This document shows, piece by piece, positions 6,998-13,597 of a DNA stretch of 17,732 bases. Positions within the stretch are counted from its first letter, which is position 1. Each line of letters starts with the position of its first letter. The translations under genes were made by a program, and so were the position numbers. Source of the DNA: JAZQUM01 sp045631305 (GTDB lineage Bacteria > Bacillota > Clostridia > Oscillospirales > Oscillospiraceae); assembly GCA_045631305.1 (NCBI GenBank), contig JAZQUM010000140.1, forward strand, positions 1-17,732, given 5' to 3'. The notes under the pieces are model-generated. The model had not been told where the DNA came from and ran no database searches. It saw only the letters and a program-made list of their open reading frames with translations.

Positions 6998-7873
6998 TTA
7001 TTTCAGGATATCAGAGAGATTTGCCTGGATCTTTTCAGCCACATCGGGCTTATTCATGGAATAAACATGGACATTCTTAATGCCGTTGGCATAGAGGTCA
7101 ATGATCTGGTCGGTAGCATAGGCGATACCTGCCTGCTTCATAGCCGCGGGATCGTCACCGAACTTATCCACCAGGCTCTTGAAGCGCTGAGGCATGAAGG
7201 AGCCGGAAAGACTGATAGCGCGCTCCACCTGCTTGGCATTGGTAATAGGCATGATACCGGGGATCACGGGAACGGTGATGCCCGCTTCACGGATCTTATA
7301 GAGGAAGTTGTAGAGCAAGTTATTATCAAAGAACATCTGGGTGGTCAAAAATTCGCAGCCTGCTTCCACCTTTTCGCGAAGATGCTCAATATCTTCTTTC
7401 TGGTTGGTGCTTTCGGGGTGCACTTCAGGATAGCATGCCCCACCGATGCAGAAATCCGCACCGCTAGCCTTCAGCTCACGCACCAGATCCACCGCATAGC
7501 GATAGTCCCAATCACTGCGGTCTGCACCCTGCTGTTCGGGAAGAAGGTCGCCGCGCAGAGCCATCACATTTTCAATGCCGGCAGCCTTCATGTTTTCGAT
7601 GCGCTGACGCACCGTTTCACGATTAGAAGAAACGCAGGTAAGATGGGCAAGAGAAGGCACACCGCATTCTTCCTTAATGCTTCTTGCGATATCCAGAGTA
7701 TACTGGCTGGTACCGCCGCCGGCACCATAAGTAACACTGATGAAGCTGGGCTTCAGCTTTGCGATTTTTTCCGTTGCCGTCTTTACACTGTCATAAGCAG
7801 TGGAAGTTTTGGGCGGGAACACTTCAAAAGACAGGAAAAGTCCATCCTGACTCAAAATATCAGCAATTTTCAT
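6998..7873 (-). CDS. metF: 5,10-methylenetetrahydrofolate reductase
   Basis: MetF reduces 5,10-methylene-THF to 5-methyl-THF, the methyl donor for the adjacent MetH. The 291-aa protein has the family landmarks FEVFPPKT with E17 (equivalent to catalytic Glu28 of E. coli), SVTYGAGGGTS (about 46-56) and ALRGD with D109 (flavin/folate region). The longest open frame begins at a TTG at 7894. I choose ATG 7873 because a clear GGGAGG (7880-7885) sits 6 bases upstream and the protein then begins MKIADILS as expected. It lies 17 bases after the upstream kinase gene and 12 bases before metH, so all three are one operon. Confidence 0.95.
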   Translation of the reverse strand: MKIADILSQDGLFLSFEVFPPKTSTAYDSVKTATEKIAKLKPSFISVTYGAGGGTSQYTLDIARSIKEECGVPSLAHLTCVSSNRETVRQRIENMKAAGIENVMALRGDLLPEQQGADRSDWDYRYAVDLVRELKASGADFCIGGACYPEVHPESTNQKEDIEHLREKVEAGCEFLTTQMFFDNNLLYNFLYKIREAGITVPVIPGIMPITNAKQVERAISLSGSFMPQRFKSLVDKFGDDPAAMKQAGIAYATDQIIDLYANGIKNVHVYSMNKPDVAEKIQANLSDILK

Positions 7874-7890
7874 TTTTGACCTCCCGTTAA

Positions 7891-8817
7891 TCAATATTCA
7901 TAGCAACTACCGCCCACAAATTCCCGCACAATGGAATCCTTAGGCACATATTCCGTCATAAGGGGCGGAATGCTGTTTACCACATGGAGCAGATGAGCAA
8001 GATTATGTTCTTCCATGAATTCTTCCGTCAATTCCTGACGATACTCAGGCAGCTCACGAATGTATTTTGCAAGAATACAGGGCTCATAATCGTGGAAAGT
8101 ATCGATATGGATCGCCGCATTATTCTTATAAGGCTGGATGAACTGCACCTCACCACGATCCACGCTTTCCGCGCGGATCACCGTATCCCGCAGGGAATGA
8201 CCGCGGCTCTGGTGATCACGCAGCATACGGCGCATTACCCGCAGAACCTGAGGCTTAATAATATGGTCTCTTTCCGTAATAATACGGGTGCGGGGTGCCA
8301 CATAAACACCTACGGCAATATCGCGGATATCATCGAAAATCAAGGGATTGAGCATGTGGATTCCTTCCACGATGATGATGGCATTCTCATCTCCCTGCAT
8401 AGACGTATAGTGGGTGGTTTCGCCCGTAAGGAAATCATACACGGGCACATCTGCCACTTCGCCGCGGGTCAGCGCGCGGATGCAGCGATGAAGCTTTGGA
8501 ATATCCACGCACAAAGGAGATTCCCAATCCGTTATCTCTTTGGGGCGCTTGCTAAGGGGAATAAAGAAATTATCCATGCTCAGCATGCAGATCTTCACAC
8601 CAAGATTTTCCAGATACTCTTTCAACCGCAGGGCCGTTGTGGTCTTGCCGGAGCCGGAGGGTCCCGTCAGCGCCACCACGTGAGGGCGTTTGGGTGCAGA
8701 AAGAATCGCACAAACGGCAGTACTGAGCTTATCACGAAATACCTCTTCGCAGCGCAGAACAAACTGCACCTCATTGCGCATGGCCAGATTGATATTTTCA
8801 ATGTCAATAACGCGCAT
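7891..8817 (-). CDS. Uridine-kinase-family P-loop nucleoside kinase, stand-alone form
   Basis: This 308-aa protein belongs to the uridine kinase/phosphoribulokinase P-loop family. The Walker A motif GPSGSGKT is at residues 52-59. MDNFF (81-85) stands where uridine kinases have DDYY, followed by VYDFLTGETT and IIVEGIHMLNP. Later come RMLRDHQSRGHS and an ESVDRGE segment. These match the C-terminal half of larger bacterial proteins (about 550 aa) in which a TGS/threonyl-tRNA-synthetase-like region precedes the kinase. That N-terminal part is absent here. The substrate is unknown; a nucleoside is inferred. Upstream ATGs are excluded because the promoter -10 (8854-8859) directly abuts the one at 8853. 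ATG 8817 follows an AAAGGGGG site. It is the first gene of the metF-metH operon. Confidence 0.85.
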   Translation of the reverse strand: MRVIDIENINLAMRNEVQFVLRCEEVFRDKLSTAVCAILSAPKRPHVVALTGPSGSGKTTTALRLKEYLENLGVKICMLSMDNFFIPLSKRPKEITDWESPLCVDIPKLHRCIRALTRGEVADVPVYDFLTGETTHYTSMQGDENAIIIVEGIHMLNPLIFDDIRDIAVGVYVAPRTRIITERDHIIKPQVLRVMRRMLRDHQSRGHSLRDTVIRAESVDRGEVQFIQPYKNNAAIHIDTFHDYEPCILAKYIRELPEYRQELTEEFMEEHNLAHLLHVVNSIPPLMTEYVPKDSIVREFVGGSCYEY

Positions 8818-8853
8818 AATATCGCCCCCTTTGTCCAGTTTATACTTTCTCAT

Positions 8854-8882
8854 ATTATAAGCCCTGCCCCCCTTAAACACAA
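8854..8882 (-). promoter_or_regulatory. Promoter of the kinase-metF-metH operon
   Basis: On the minus strand there is a perfect TATAAT (8854-8859) with a weak -35 TTGTGT (8877-8882) at 17-base spacing. The expected start near 8847 gives a leader of only about 30 bases, too short for a riboswitch or T-box. It lies immediately downstream of the clpC terminator. Confidence 0.65.
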
Positions 8883-8883
8883 G

Positions 8884-8927
8884 AAAAAGATAGAAAAGGC
8901 ATGTCAGCATGCCTTTTCCATCTTTTT
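8884..8927 (-). terminator. Intrinsic terminator of the ctsR-mcsA-clpC operon
   Basis: A 15-bp stem (8889-8903 with 8908-8922) has one non-Watson-Crick pair, which becomes a G-U wobble in the minus-strand transcript. It has a 4-base loop and is extended by A/T pairs to 8884 and 8927. It is followed on the minus strand by a U-rich run and lies 15 bases after the clpC stop. Confidence 0.88.
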
Positions 8928-8941
8928 TATCTGAATAAAAA

Positions 8942-11410
8942 TTATTCATTTTCCCCTTTTGGTATGACTTGCAGCACTCCCTCGACAAGGGTTACAAGGG
9001 CAGTCGTGCCGCTGCAAAGTCTTCCCTCCAGCATCTGTTCCGCCACCGCATCTTCCACGCGGTTCTGAATGGCGCGGCGCAGCGGACGCGCACCATATAC
9101 GGGATCAAAGCCGTTTTTGGCAAGTTCTTTCACGGCATCTTCATCCACTTCAAGTTTAACACCCATTTCTTCCATGCGCTTTGCAGTAAGCGCCAGCATG
9201 CGGCGGGCGATCTCACAGATGTTTTCTTCCGTCAGCTGGCGGAAGACAATGGTTTCATCAATACGGTTCAAAAATTCAGGACGGAAGGTGCGGCGAAGAT
9301 CACTCATCACAGCTTCCTTTACCCGTTCAAAGCGCTTTTCTTCATCCGTTTCTTCCTTTTCATCTGCAGCAAAGCCCAAAGAGCGCTGCACGGCGGTAAT
9401 GTTCTTGGCGCCCACATTGCTGGTCATGATGATCACGGTATTTTTGAAATCCACCGTGCGGCCCTGAGAATCGGTGATACGGCCGTCTTCCAGAATCTGC
9501 AGCAGAATGTTCCACACATCTTCATGAGCTTTTTCGATCTCATCGAACAGCACCACGGAATAGGGATGGCGGCGGACTTTTTCCGTCAGCTGGCCGCCTT
9601 CTTCATGGCCCACATAGCCGGGAGGAGAACCGATGAGTCGGGACACGGCATGGCGCTCCATATATTCGGACATGTCGATGCGCACCATGGCATTTTCATC
9701 GCCGAACATGCTTTCCGCCAGAGTCTTGCAAAGCTCTGTCTTGCCCACGCCCGTGGGACCGAGGAACAGGAAAGAGCCGATAGGGCGCTTGGGGTCTTTC
9801 AGACCCACACGACCGCGGCGGATAGCGCGGGACACGGCGCGCACTGCGTCTTCCTGACCTACCACACGCTGATGCAACGTCTCTTCCATCTTAAGAAGGC
9901 GGCTGCCCTCATCTTCCGTCAAGCGGCGCACAGGGATACCCGTCCACTCTGCCACCACAGAAGCAATATCCTCCTCCGTTACGGGGCGAGTATTGTCGCG
10001 GGCTTTCTTCTTCCAGCTGTCACGCTCGATCTCGATCTGATCGGTGTAGTCCTTTTCAATGTCACGCAGCTGTGCCGCCTTTTCATAGTCCTGACGGCTG
10101 ATGGCAGCTTCCTTATCCTTCCGCAGCACGGCGATCTTTTCTTCCAACGCCTTGATGTCAGGGGAAACGCCTTCACTTTCCAGCCGCACGCGGGAGGCGG
10201 CTTCATCCATCAAGTCGATGGCCTTATCGGGCAGGAAACGATCATTGATATAGCGGGTGGAAAGCTGCACGGCAGCTGCCAGCGCTTCATCAGTAATTTT
10301 CAGCTTATGATGCGCCTCATACCGCTCACGCAGACCCTTGAGAATCTCAAGAGCGGTTTCCGCGTTGGGTTCACCCACCATAACAGGCTGGAAACGGCGT
10401 TCCAACGCAGCATCTTTTTCGATGTATTTGCGGTATTCGCTCAAGGTGGTTGCGCCGATGACGCGGATTTCGCCGCGGCCCAGAGCAGGCTTGATGATGT
10501 TGGCAGCATCTACAGCGCCTTCTGCGCTGCCTGCTCCCACGATGGTGTGAAGCTCATCGATAAAGAGGATCACGTTGCCACTCTTTTTCACTTCTTCCAG
10601 CGTGTTTTTGATACGCTCTTCAAATTCACCACGGTACTTGGTGCCTGCCACCATGCCCGAAAGGTCAAGGGACAAGATCCGCTTATCCAGAAGATCTTCC
10701 GGCACATCACCGATGGCAATGCGCTGGGCAAGCCCTTCTGCCACCGCCGTTTTGCCTACACCGGGCTCACCGATGAGCACAGGGTTATTTTTCATGCGGC
10801 GGGAAAGGATCTGCACCGCGCGATGGATCTCCTCATCGCGGCCGATAACGGGGTCCAGCTTACCGTTACGGGCAGCTTCGGTAAGGTCGCGGGTAAATTC
10901 CTGCAGATTTTTGTTTTCCTTATTTTCGCTCTTGCCGCCGGCGGTCTTGTTCCGCTCCACGGCAGCGCGGGGTGCTTCCTGCATTTTTGCAATCACCGCA
11001 CTGTACATCTGTCGCGGCTCCACGCCAACTGCCTTCAAAATGCGAAGAGCCATATTATTGCCTTCCCGCAAAATACCCAGGAGCAAATGCTCGCTGCCTA
11101 CGTAGCCGCGCTTCTGGCGAGCTGCTTCAGCAGCCGCAGTTTCGATGACCCGTTTTGCGCGGGGGGTAAGTCCCTGGGCGGGATCCATTCCTGCAAGACC
11201 TCTTCCCACGGTTTTGGTAATGACTTCCACCACCATGGCATCGGTAAGACCTGCTTCCTGCAGCACACGGCGGGCAATGCCCCCCTCTTCCCGAATAATA
11301 CCCAACAGCAAATGCTCGCTGCCTACATAACTATGGCCCAGTTCGCCAGCCGCTTCCTGAGAAAGGCGCAGCGCTTCTTCAGCTCCAGCGGTAAATCTGA
11401 TCTCACTCAT
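8942..11410 (-). CDS. clpC: ATP-dependent Clp protease ATPase subunit ClpC
   Basis: ClpC is a cytoplasmic Hsp100 unfoldase that feeds substrates to ClpP. Its 822 aa show the full architecture. The N-domain (1-about 145) has the two family repeats, each with GSEHLLLGI. AAA1 has Walker A GEPGVGKT (214-221), Walker B ILFIDE (281-286) and R339 in ALERRF. The middle UVR-containing region (about 425-465) is the segment that distinguishes ClpC from ClpA. AAA2 has GPTGVGKT (551-558) and VVLFDE (619-624). An LGF tripeptide (678-680) is positioned as the ClpP-docking loop. The C-terminal small domain follows. AAAGGAGG, overlapping the mcsA stop, precedes ATG 11410 by about 10 bases. It is the last gene of the CtsR-controlled operon. 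Confidence 0.97.
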   Translation of the reverse strand: MSEIRFTAGAEEALRLSQEAAGELGHSYVGSEHLLLGIIREEGGIARRVLQEAGLTDAMVVEVITKTVGRGLAGMDPAQGLTPRAKRVIETAAAEAARQKRGYVGSEHLLLGILREGNNMALRILKAVGVEPRQMYSAVIAKMQEAPRAAVERNKTAGGKSENKENKNLQEFTRDLTEAARNGKLDPVIGRDEEIHRAVQILSRRMKNNPVLIGEPGVGKTAVAEGLAQRIAIGDVPEDLLDKRILSLDLSGMVAGTKYRGEFEERIKNTLEEVKKSGNVILFIDELHTIVGAGSAEGAVDAANIIKPALGRGEIRVIGATTLSEYRKYIEKDAALERRFQPVMVGEPNAETALEILKGLRERYEAHHKLKITDEALAAAVQLSTRYINDRFLPDKAIDLMDEAASRVRLESEGVSPDIKALEEKIAVLRKDKEAAISRQDYEKAAQLRDIEKDYTDQIEIERDSWKKKARDNTRPVTEEDIASVVAEWTGIPVRRLTEDEGSRLLKMEETLHQRVVGQEDAVRAVSRAIRRGRVGLKDPKRPIGSFLFLGPTGVGKTELCKTLAESMFGDENAMVRIDMSEYMERHAVSRLIGSPPGYVGHEEGGQLTEKVRRHPYSVVLFDEIEKAHEDVWNILLQILEDGRITDSQGRTVDFKNTVIIMTSNVGAKNITAVQRSLGFAADEKEETDEEKRFERVKEAVMSDLRRTFRPEFLNRIDETIVFRQLTEENICEIARRMLALTAKRMEEMGVKLEVDEDAVKELAKNGFDPVYGARPLRRAIQNRVEDAVAEQMLEGRLCSGTTALVTLVEGVLQVIPKGENE

Positions 11411-11428
11411 GGTTATCTGCCTCCTTTA

Positions 11429-11860
11429 TCAGCATCCGCCCTCAAAACCGCGAATTTCATCCCGCAGTTCAATGGCGCGCTCAAAATTTTCTGCTGCTAC
11501 AGCACTTTGCAGCTCCTGCCGCAAGGCGTTAAGCCGGCGCAGACGGGAGAGTTCCTCTTCTTCCGCCGCATCCAGTAACACTGCGCTGCTTTTTTCTTCA
11601 CTTTCCTTTTCACCCAGCATAGCACTGAGATCGGGTACTGCCCAACCGGTGAGCATATTGCGGTGAGGCGCAAAAAGGCTTGCTTCGGAAAAGGTATCAA
11701 AAACATCGTTCATCCAGCCGTCGAGGCTAAAATTCATGTTTTTATCGTAGCCGAGTTCTTTGGCACAGTGTGTGCAAAGATTCACCTGACTGACTTTTCC
11801 GTTGATATTGCTTTTGTAATAAAAATTGGCTTCATTCTTGCCGCAGTGTTCACACATCAT
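11429..11860 (-). CDS. mcsA: McsA-like zinc-finger/UVR protein, reduced form
   Basis: The 143-aa protein has one zinc-finger module with CxxC pairs C3/C6 and C29/C32, followed by a variable linker. A C-terminal UVR motif (about 108-142) like those of UvrB and ClpC follows, and the last residue is Cys143. B. subtilis McsA (185 aa) has a second pair of CxxC motifs (CPxCG...CxxC) before the UVR motif; that module is missing here. In Bacillus, McsA activates the arginine kinase McsB and modulates CtsR/ClpC. No mcsB gene follows: clpC starts 18 bases later. ATG 11866 lies only 2 bases from the AGGAGG, so I prefer ATG 11860 at 8 bases. A function as a stress-linked ClpC/CtsR adaptor is inferred. 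Confidence 0.88.
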   Translation of the reverse strand: MMCEHCGKNEANFYYKSNINGKVSQVNLCTHCAKELGYDKNMNFSLDGWMNDVFDTFSEASLFAPHRNMLTGWAVPDLSAMLGEKESEEKSSAVLLDAAEEEELSRLRRLNALRQELQSAVAAENFERAIELRDEIRGFEGGC

Positions 11861-11906
11861 GATCATAACCTCCTTGTGCTTACTTCAAACGCTGCTATAG
11901 TATTTC

Positions 11907-12356
11907 CTAAACCAGATGGATCAAAACCTGTTTGATGATAGATGCGCGCAAAGTATCCCGCAGTTCACGTGGTGCCACGCGCAGTGCATTTTCGCTGATA
12001 GCATGGTAGATAGCTGCAGCCGATGCGGTATCCACCGCTCCCGATTCAGCCAGATTTTTCAAAATGGCCTGCGCACTGTTATAATCCACGCTGCTGCCAA
12101 GTGAATTGATCACATGCATCAAAAGGGTTTCTCTATCCATTCTCACGCGGCTGATACGGATATAGCCGTTGCCGCCGCGGCGGGATTCCACAATGTATCC
12201 TCGTTCCGGAGAGAATCTGGTCGACATAACATAATTGATCTGACTGGGCACGCAGTTAAAACGCTGCGCCAAATCGCTGCGCTGCAGTTCCAACACACCG
12301 TTAGCTTCGTCCAGTTCCGCCTGAATAAACCCGGCAATAATATCGCTAATACCCAT
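11907..12356 (-). CDS. ctsR: Transcriptional repressor CtsR
   Basis: CtsR represses class III heat-shock genes by binding tandem heptads related to RGTCAAA-NAN-RGTCAAA. The 149-aa protein has the N-terminal winged helix-turn-helix (NCVPSQINYVMSTRFSPERG at 34-53) and the glycine-rich wing R60-G-G-N-G-Y65 that in B. subtilis acts as the thermosensor (GGGG there). The C-terminal dimerisation domain is more divergent, as usual. ATG 12356 follows a GAGGTG site. Consensus operators lie directly upstream, so autoregulation is very likely. It is the first gene of the operon with mcsA (46 bases downstream) and clpC, and it ends in TAG. Confidence 0.96.
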   Translation of the reverse strand: MGISDIIAGFIQAELDEANGVLELQRSDLAQRFNCVPSQINYVMSTRFSPERGYIVESRRGGNGYIRISRVRMDRETLLMHVINSLGSSVDYNSAQAILKNLAESGAVDTASAAAIYHAISENALRVAPRELRDTLRASIIKQVLIHLV

Positions 12357-12379
12357 ATTGGCACCTCTTTATCATCAAA

Positions 12380-12412
12380 TTTGACTTTGACTATCTTTGA
12401 CTTTTCTTGACC
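12380..12412 (-). promoter_or_regulatory. Proximal CtsR operator: three phased heptads plus a fourth half-site
   Basis: Read on the minus strand, the heptads are GGTCAAG (12406-12412), AGTCAAA (12396-12402) and AGTCAAA (12386-12392), each separated by 3 bases. A further GTCAAA (12380-12385) abuts the last. Two adjacent heptads fit the CtsR consensus exactly. The array covers the predicted transcription start and early leader of ctsR. Confidence 0.92.
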
Positions 12413-12414
12413 TT

Positions 12415-12442
12415 AGTATATCATCCCCCTCTGAAATGTCAA
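12415..12442 (-). promoter_or_regulatory. Promoter of the ctsR-mcsA-clpC operon
   Basis: On the minus strand the -35 is TTGACA (12437-12442, perfect) and the -10 is TATACT (12415-12420, five of six), with 16-base spacing. The promoter sits between two CtsR operator groups, as expected for a repressible sigma-A promoter. Confidence 0.85.
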
Positions 12443-12450
12443 TATCGAAA

Positions 12451-12467
12451 TTTGACATTCTTTGACC
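12451..12467 (-). promoter_or_regulatory. Distal CtsR operator upstream of the -35 box
   Basis: On the minus strand this reads GGTCAAA-GAA-TGTCAAA (12461-12467 and 12451-12457). It matches the heptad-3-heptad consensus with one substitution. It lies about 8 bases upstream of the -35 box, so CtsR can flank the promoter. Confidence 0.88.
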
Positions 12468-12544
12468 AAATCTGTAAACAATTTATGAATAGCTTTTTCA
12501 ATAAAAGCACATATTCCCTTTTTTCGATTTTTCAAAATCTATGG

Positions 12545-12572
12545 TTGCTTTTCTGATTTTTCATGCTAAAAT
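12545..12572 (+). promoter_or_regulatory. Extended -10 promoter of the ferredoxin gene
   Basis: The extended -10 reads TGCTAAAAT, with TAAAAT at 12567-12572. A weak -35 TTGCTT (12545-12550) lies 16 bases upstream in a very A/T-rich tract. A GGAGGTG site (12591-12597) follows before the start. Confidence 0.65.
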
Positions 12573-12602
12573 AAGCTTATCTACTTTTATGGAGGTGCTC
12601 TC

Positions 12603-12773
12603 ATGGCATATAAGATCTCTTCTGCATGCGTTAGCTGCGGTTCTTGCGCAGATGCTTGCCCCGTTGGTGCTATCTCTCAGGGCGACGAAACCTACGTAAT
12701 CAACGCAGACGCTTGCCTGGATTGCGGTTCTTGCGCAGATGGTTGCCCCGTTGGCGCTATCGCTCAGGAATAA
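12603..12773 (+). CDS. Clostridial-type 2[4Fe-4S] ferredoxin
   Basis: This 56-aa electron carrier has two complete CxxCxxCxxxCP motifs: C9, C12, C15, C19 and C38, C41, C44, C48. In this fold the two low-potential [4Fe-4S] clusters exchange their fourth ligand between motifs. Such ferredoxins serve pyruvate:ferredoxin oxidoreductase, hydrogenase and similar enzymes in anaerobes. ATG 12603 follows GGAGG by 7 bases. It has its own promoter and terminator and is therefore probably monocistronic. The two halves are nearly identical at nucleotide level (42 of 45 bases), beyond what the protein symmetry requires. It diverges from ctsR. Confidence 0.97.
   Translation: MAYKISSACVSCGSCADACPVGAISQGDETYVINADACLDCGSCADGCPVGAIAQE
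12636..12767 (+). repeat. Internal 45-base direct repeat in the ferredoxin gene
   Basis: Copies at 12636-12680 and 12723-12767 are offset by 87 bases (29 codons) and differ at only three positions. Each encodes the last three cysteines of a cluster motif plus the PVGAI segment. Confidence 0.95.
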
Positions 12774-12797
12774 TTACTTAATTAATCCAATGAAAAC

Positions 12798-12832
12798 ACA
12801 CCGCAAGGATTTTTCTTGCGGTGTTTTTCTTT
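12798..12832 (+). terminator. Intrinsic terminator of the ferredoxin gene
   Basis: A 10-bp stem (12798-12807 with 12815-12824), ACACCGCAAG pairing with CTTGCGGTGT around a 7-base loop, is followed by a T-rich run. It lies 24 bases after the ferredoxin stop. Confidence 0.9.
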
Positions 12833-12868
12833 TTGTTGTAAACTGGAACGGGAAAGGAGGCGAAAGAA

Positions 12869-13594
12869 ATGCTCAAGCGTGATAGTCTTTGGGAAGGTGG
12901 CTATTCCTTCTATTTTGATGACGCTCTCTTCCAACCCTCCACAGATTCTTTCGTTCTCTCGGCCTTTCCTAAACTCAAAAACGGCGAACAGGTCTGCGAT
13001 CTTGGCTGCGGCAGCGGCCTTTTGGGTCTTCTGCTCCTCGCCCGGGAAAATCGGCTCAAGGTTACGGGGGTTGATATCCAACCGGAACCTCTCGTTCTTG
13101 CCCGCCGTGCAGCAGAAGAAAATGGCCTTGCAGAAAAATTGACCTTCCTGCAAGCTGACCTTTGTCATCTAAAAGGTGTGCTGGAAGCCAATTCTTTTGA
13201 TCTCGTAGTTTCCAATCCCCCTTATTTTCGCGCCGGTAGCGGCTATACAGCCTCCGGTGTCTCCCGGCAGACCGCACGCGAAGAAAACACCTGCACCATC
13301 GAAGATGTCTGCACTGCAGCAGCCCGATTACTGCGCTTTGGCGGTCGTTTTGCCGTGGTTTTTCGCCCAGAGCGGCTGGCAGATCTTTTCTGCGCCATGC
13401 GCGCAGTTAAGTTAGAACCCAAAACTCTGCGTTTTGTGCATCACCGTCCCGATAGCGCCCCCTCCCTGATTTTGGCAGAAGGCAAACTGGGCGGCAAAAG
13501 CGGCCTAACCATCGCCCCGCCGCTGATCCTCCATGATGCTGAGGGAAATCCCAGCGCAGAAATGAACGAAATTTACTTTCGAACAAGGAGTTAA
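12869..13594 (+). CDS. tRNA1(Val) adenine-37 N6-methyltransferase-like protein (TrmN6/YfiC family)
   Basis: This 241-aa class I SAM-dependent methyltransferase shows motif I as DLGCGSG (44-50), an acidic VDIQPE segment for the ribose of SAM (about 68-73) and SNPPYF (115-120). The NPPY signature marks N6-adenine (amino) methylation. The overall pattern, including the N-terminal DDALFQPSTDSFVLSAF segment, fits COG4123/TrmN6, which methylates A37 of tRNA1(Val) in E. coli. The exact target here is inferred. AGGAGG (12855-12860) precedes ATG 12869 by 8 bases. It lies 3 bases before rsmI, so the two RNA methyltransferases form an operon. The only promoter candidate is weak (TTGCGG, 17 bases, TAAACT at 12839-12844) and overlaps the ferredoxin terminator. 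Confidence 0.88.
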   Translation: MLKRDSLWEGGYSFYFDDALFQPSTDSFVLSAFPKLKNGEQVCDLGCGSGLLGLLLLARENRLKVTGVDIQPEPLVLARRAAEENGLAEKLTFLQADLCHLKGVLEANSFDLVVSNPPYFRAGSGYTASGVSRQTAREENTCTIEDVCTAAARLLRFGGRFAVVFRPERLADLFCAMRAVKLEPKTLRFVHHRPDSAPSLILAEGKLGGKSGLTIAPPLILHDAEGNPSAEMNEIYFRTRS

Positions 13595-13597
13595 ACT

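Noticed and set aside
8818..8883. Possible SAM, cobalamin or T-box leader for the metF-metH operon
   Set aside because: The -10 box lies about 36 bases before the start codon, so the leader is about 30 bases, too short for any of these elements.
8818..8988. N-terminal extension of the kinase to an upstream start at 8853 or 8988
   Set aside because: The extension runs through the promoter and clpC terminator. The ATG at 8853 directly abuts the -10 box and would not be transcribed.
8969..11578. An 869-codon open frame on the plus strand opposite clpC
   Set aside because: It is antisense to a full, motif-complete ClpC. The protein is rich in His, Phe and Arg with no recognisable domain. It arises because clpC rarely uses Leu TTA/CTA and Ser TCA codons.
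12380..12467. Repeated TTTGAC units as a short tandem repeat or CRISPR-like array
   Set aside because: The units match CtsR heptads in sequence and spacing and sit around the ctsR promoter. There are no spacers of CRISPR size.
12451..12602. CtsR control of the ferredoxin gene
   Set aside because: The distal CtsR box ends nearly 80 bases upstream of the ferredoxin -35 and is explained by the ctsR promoter.
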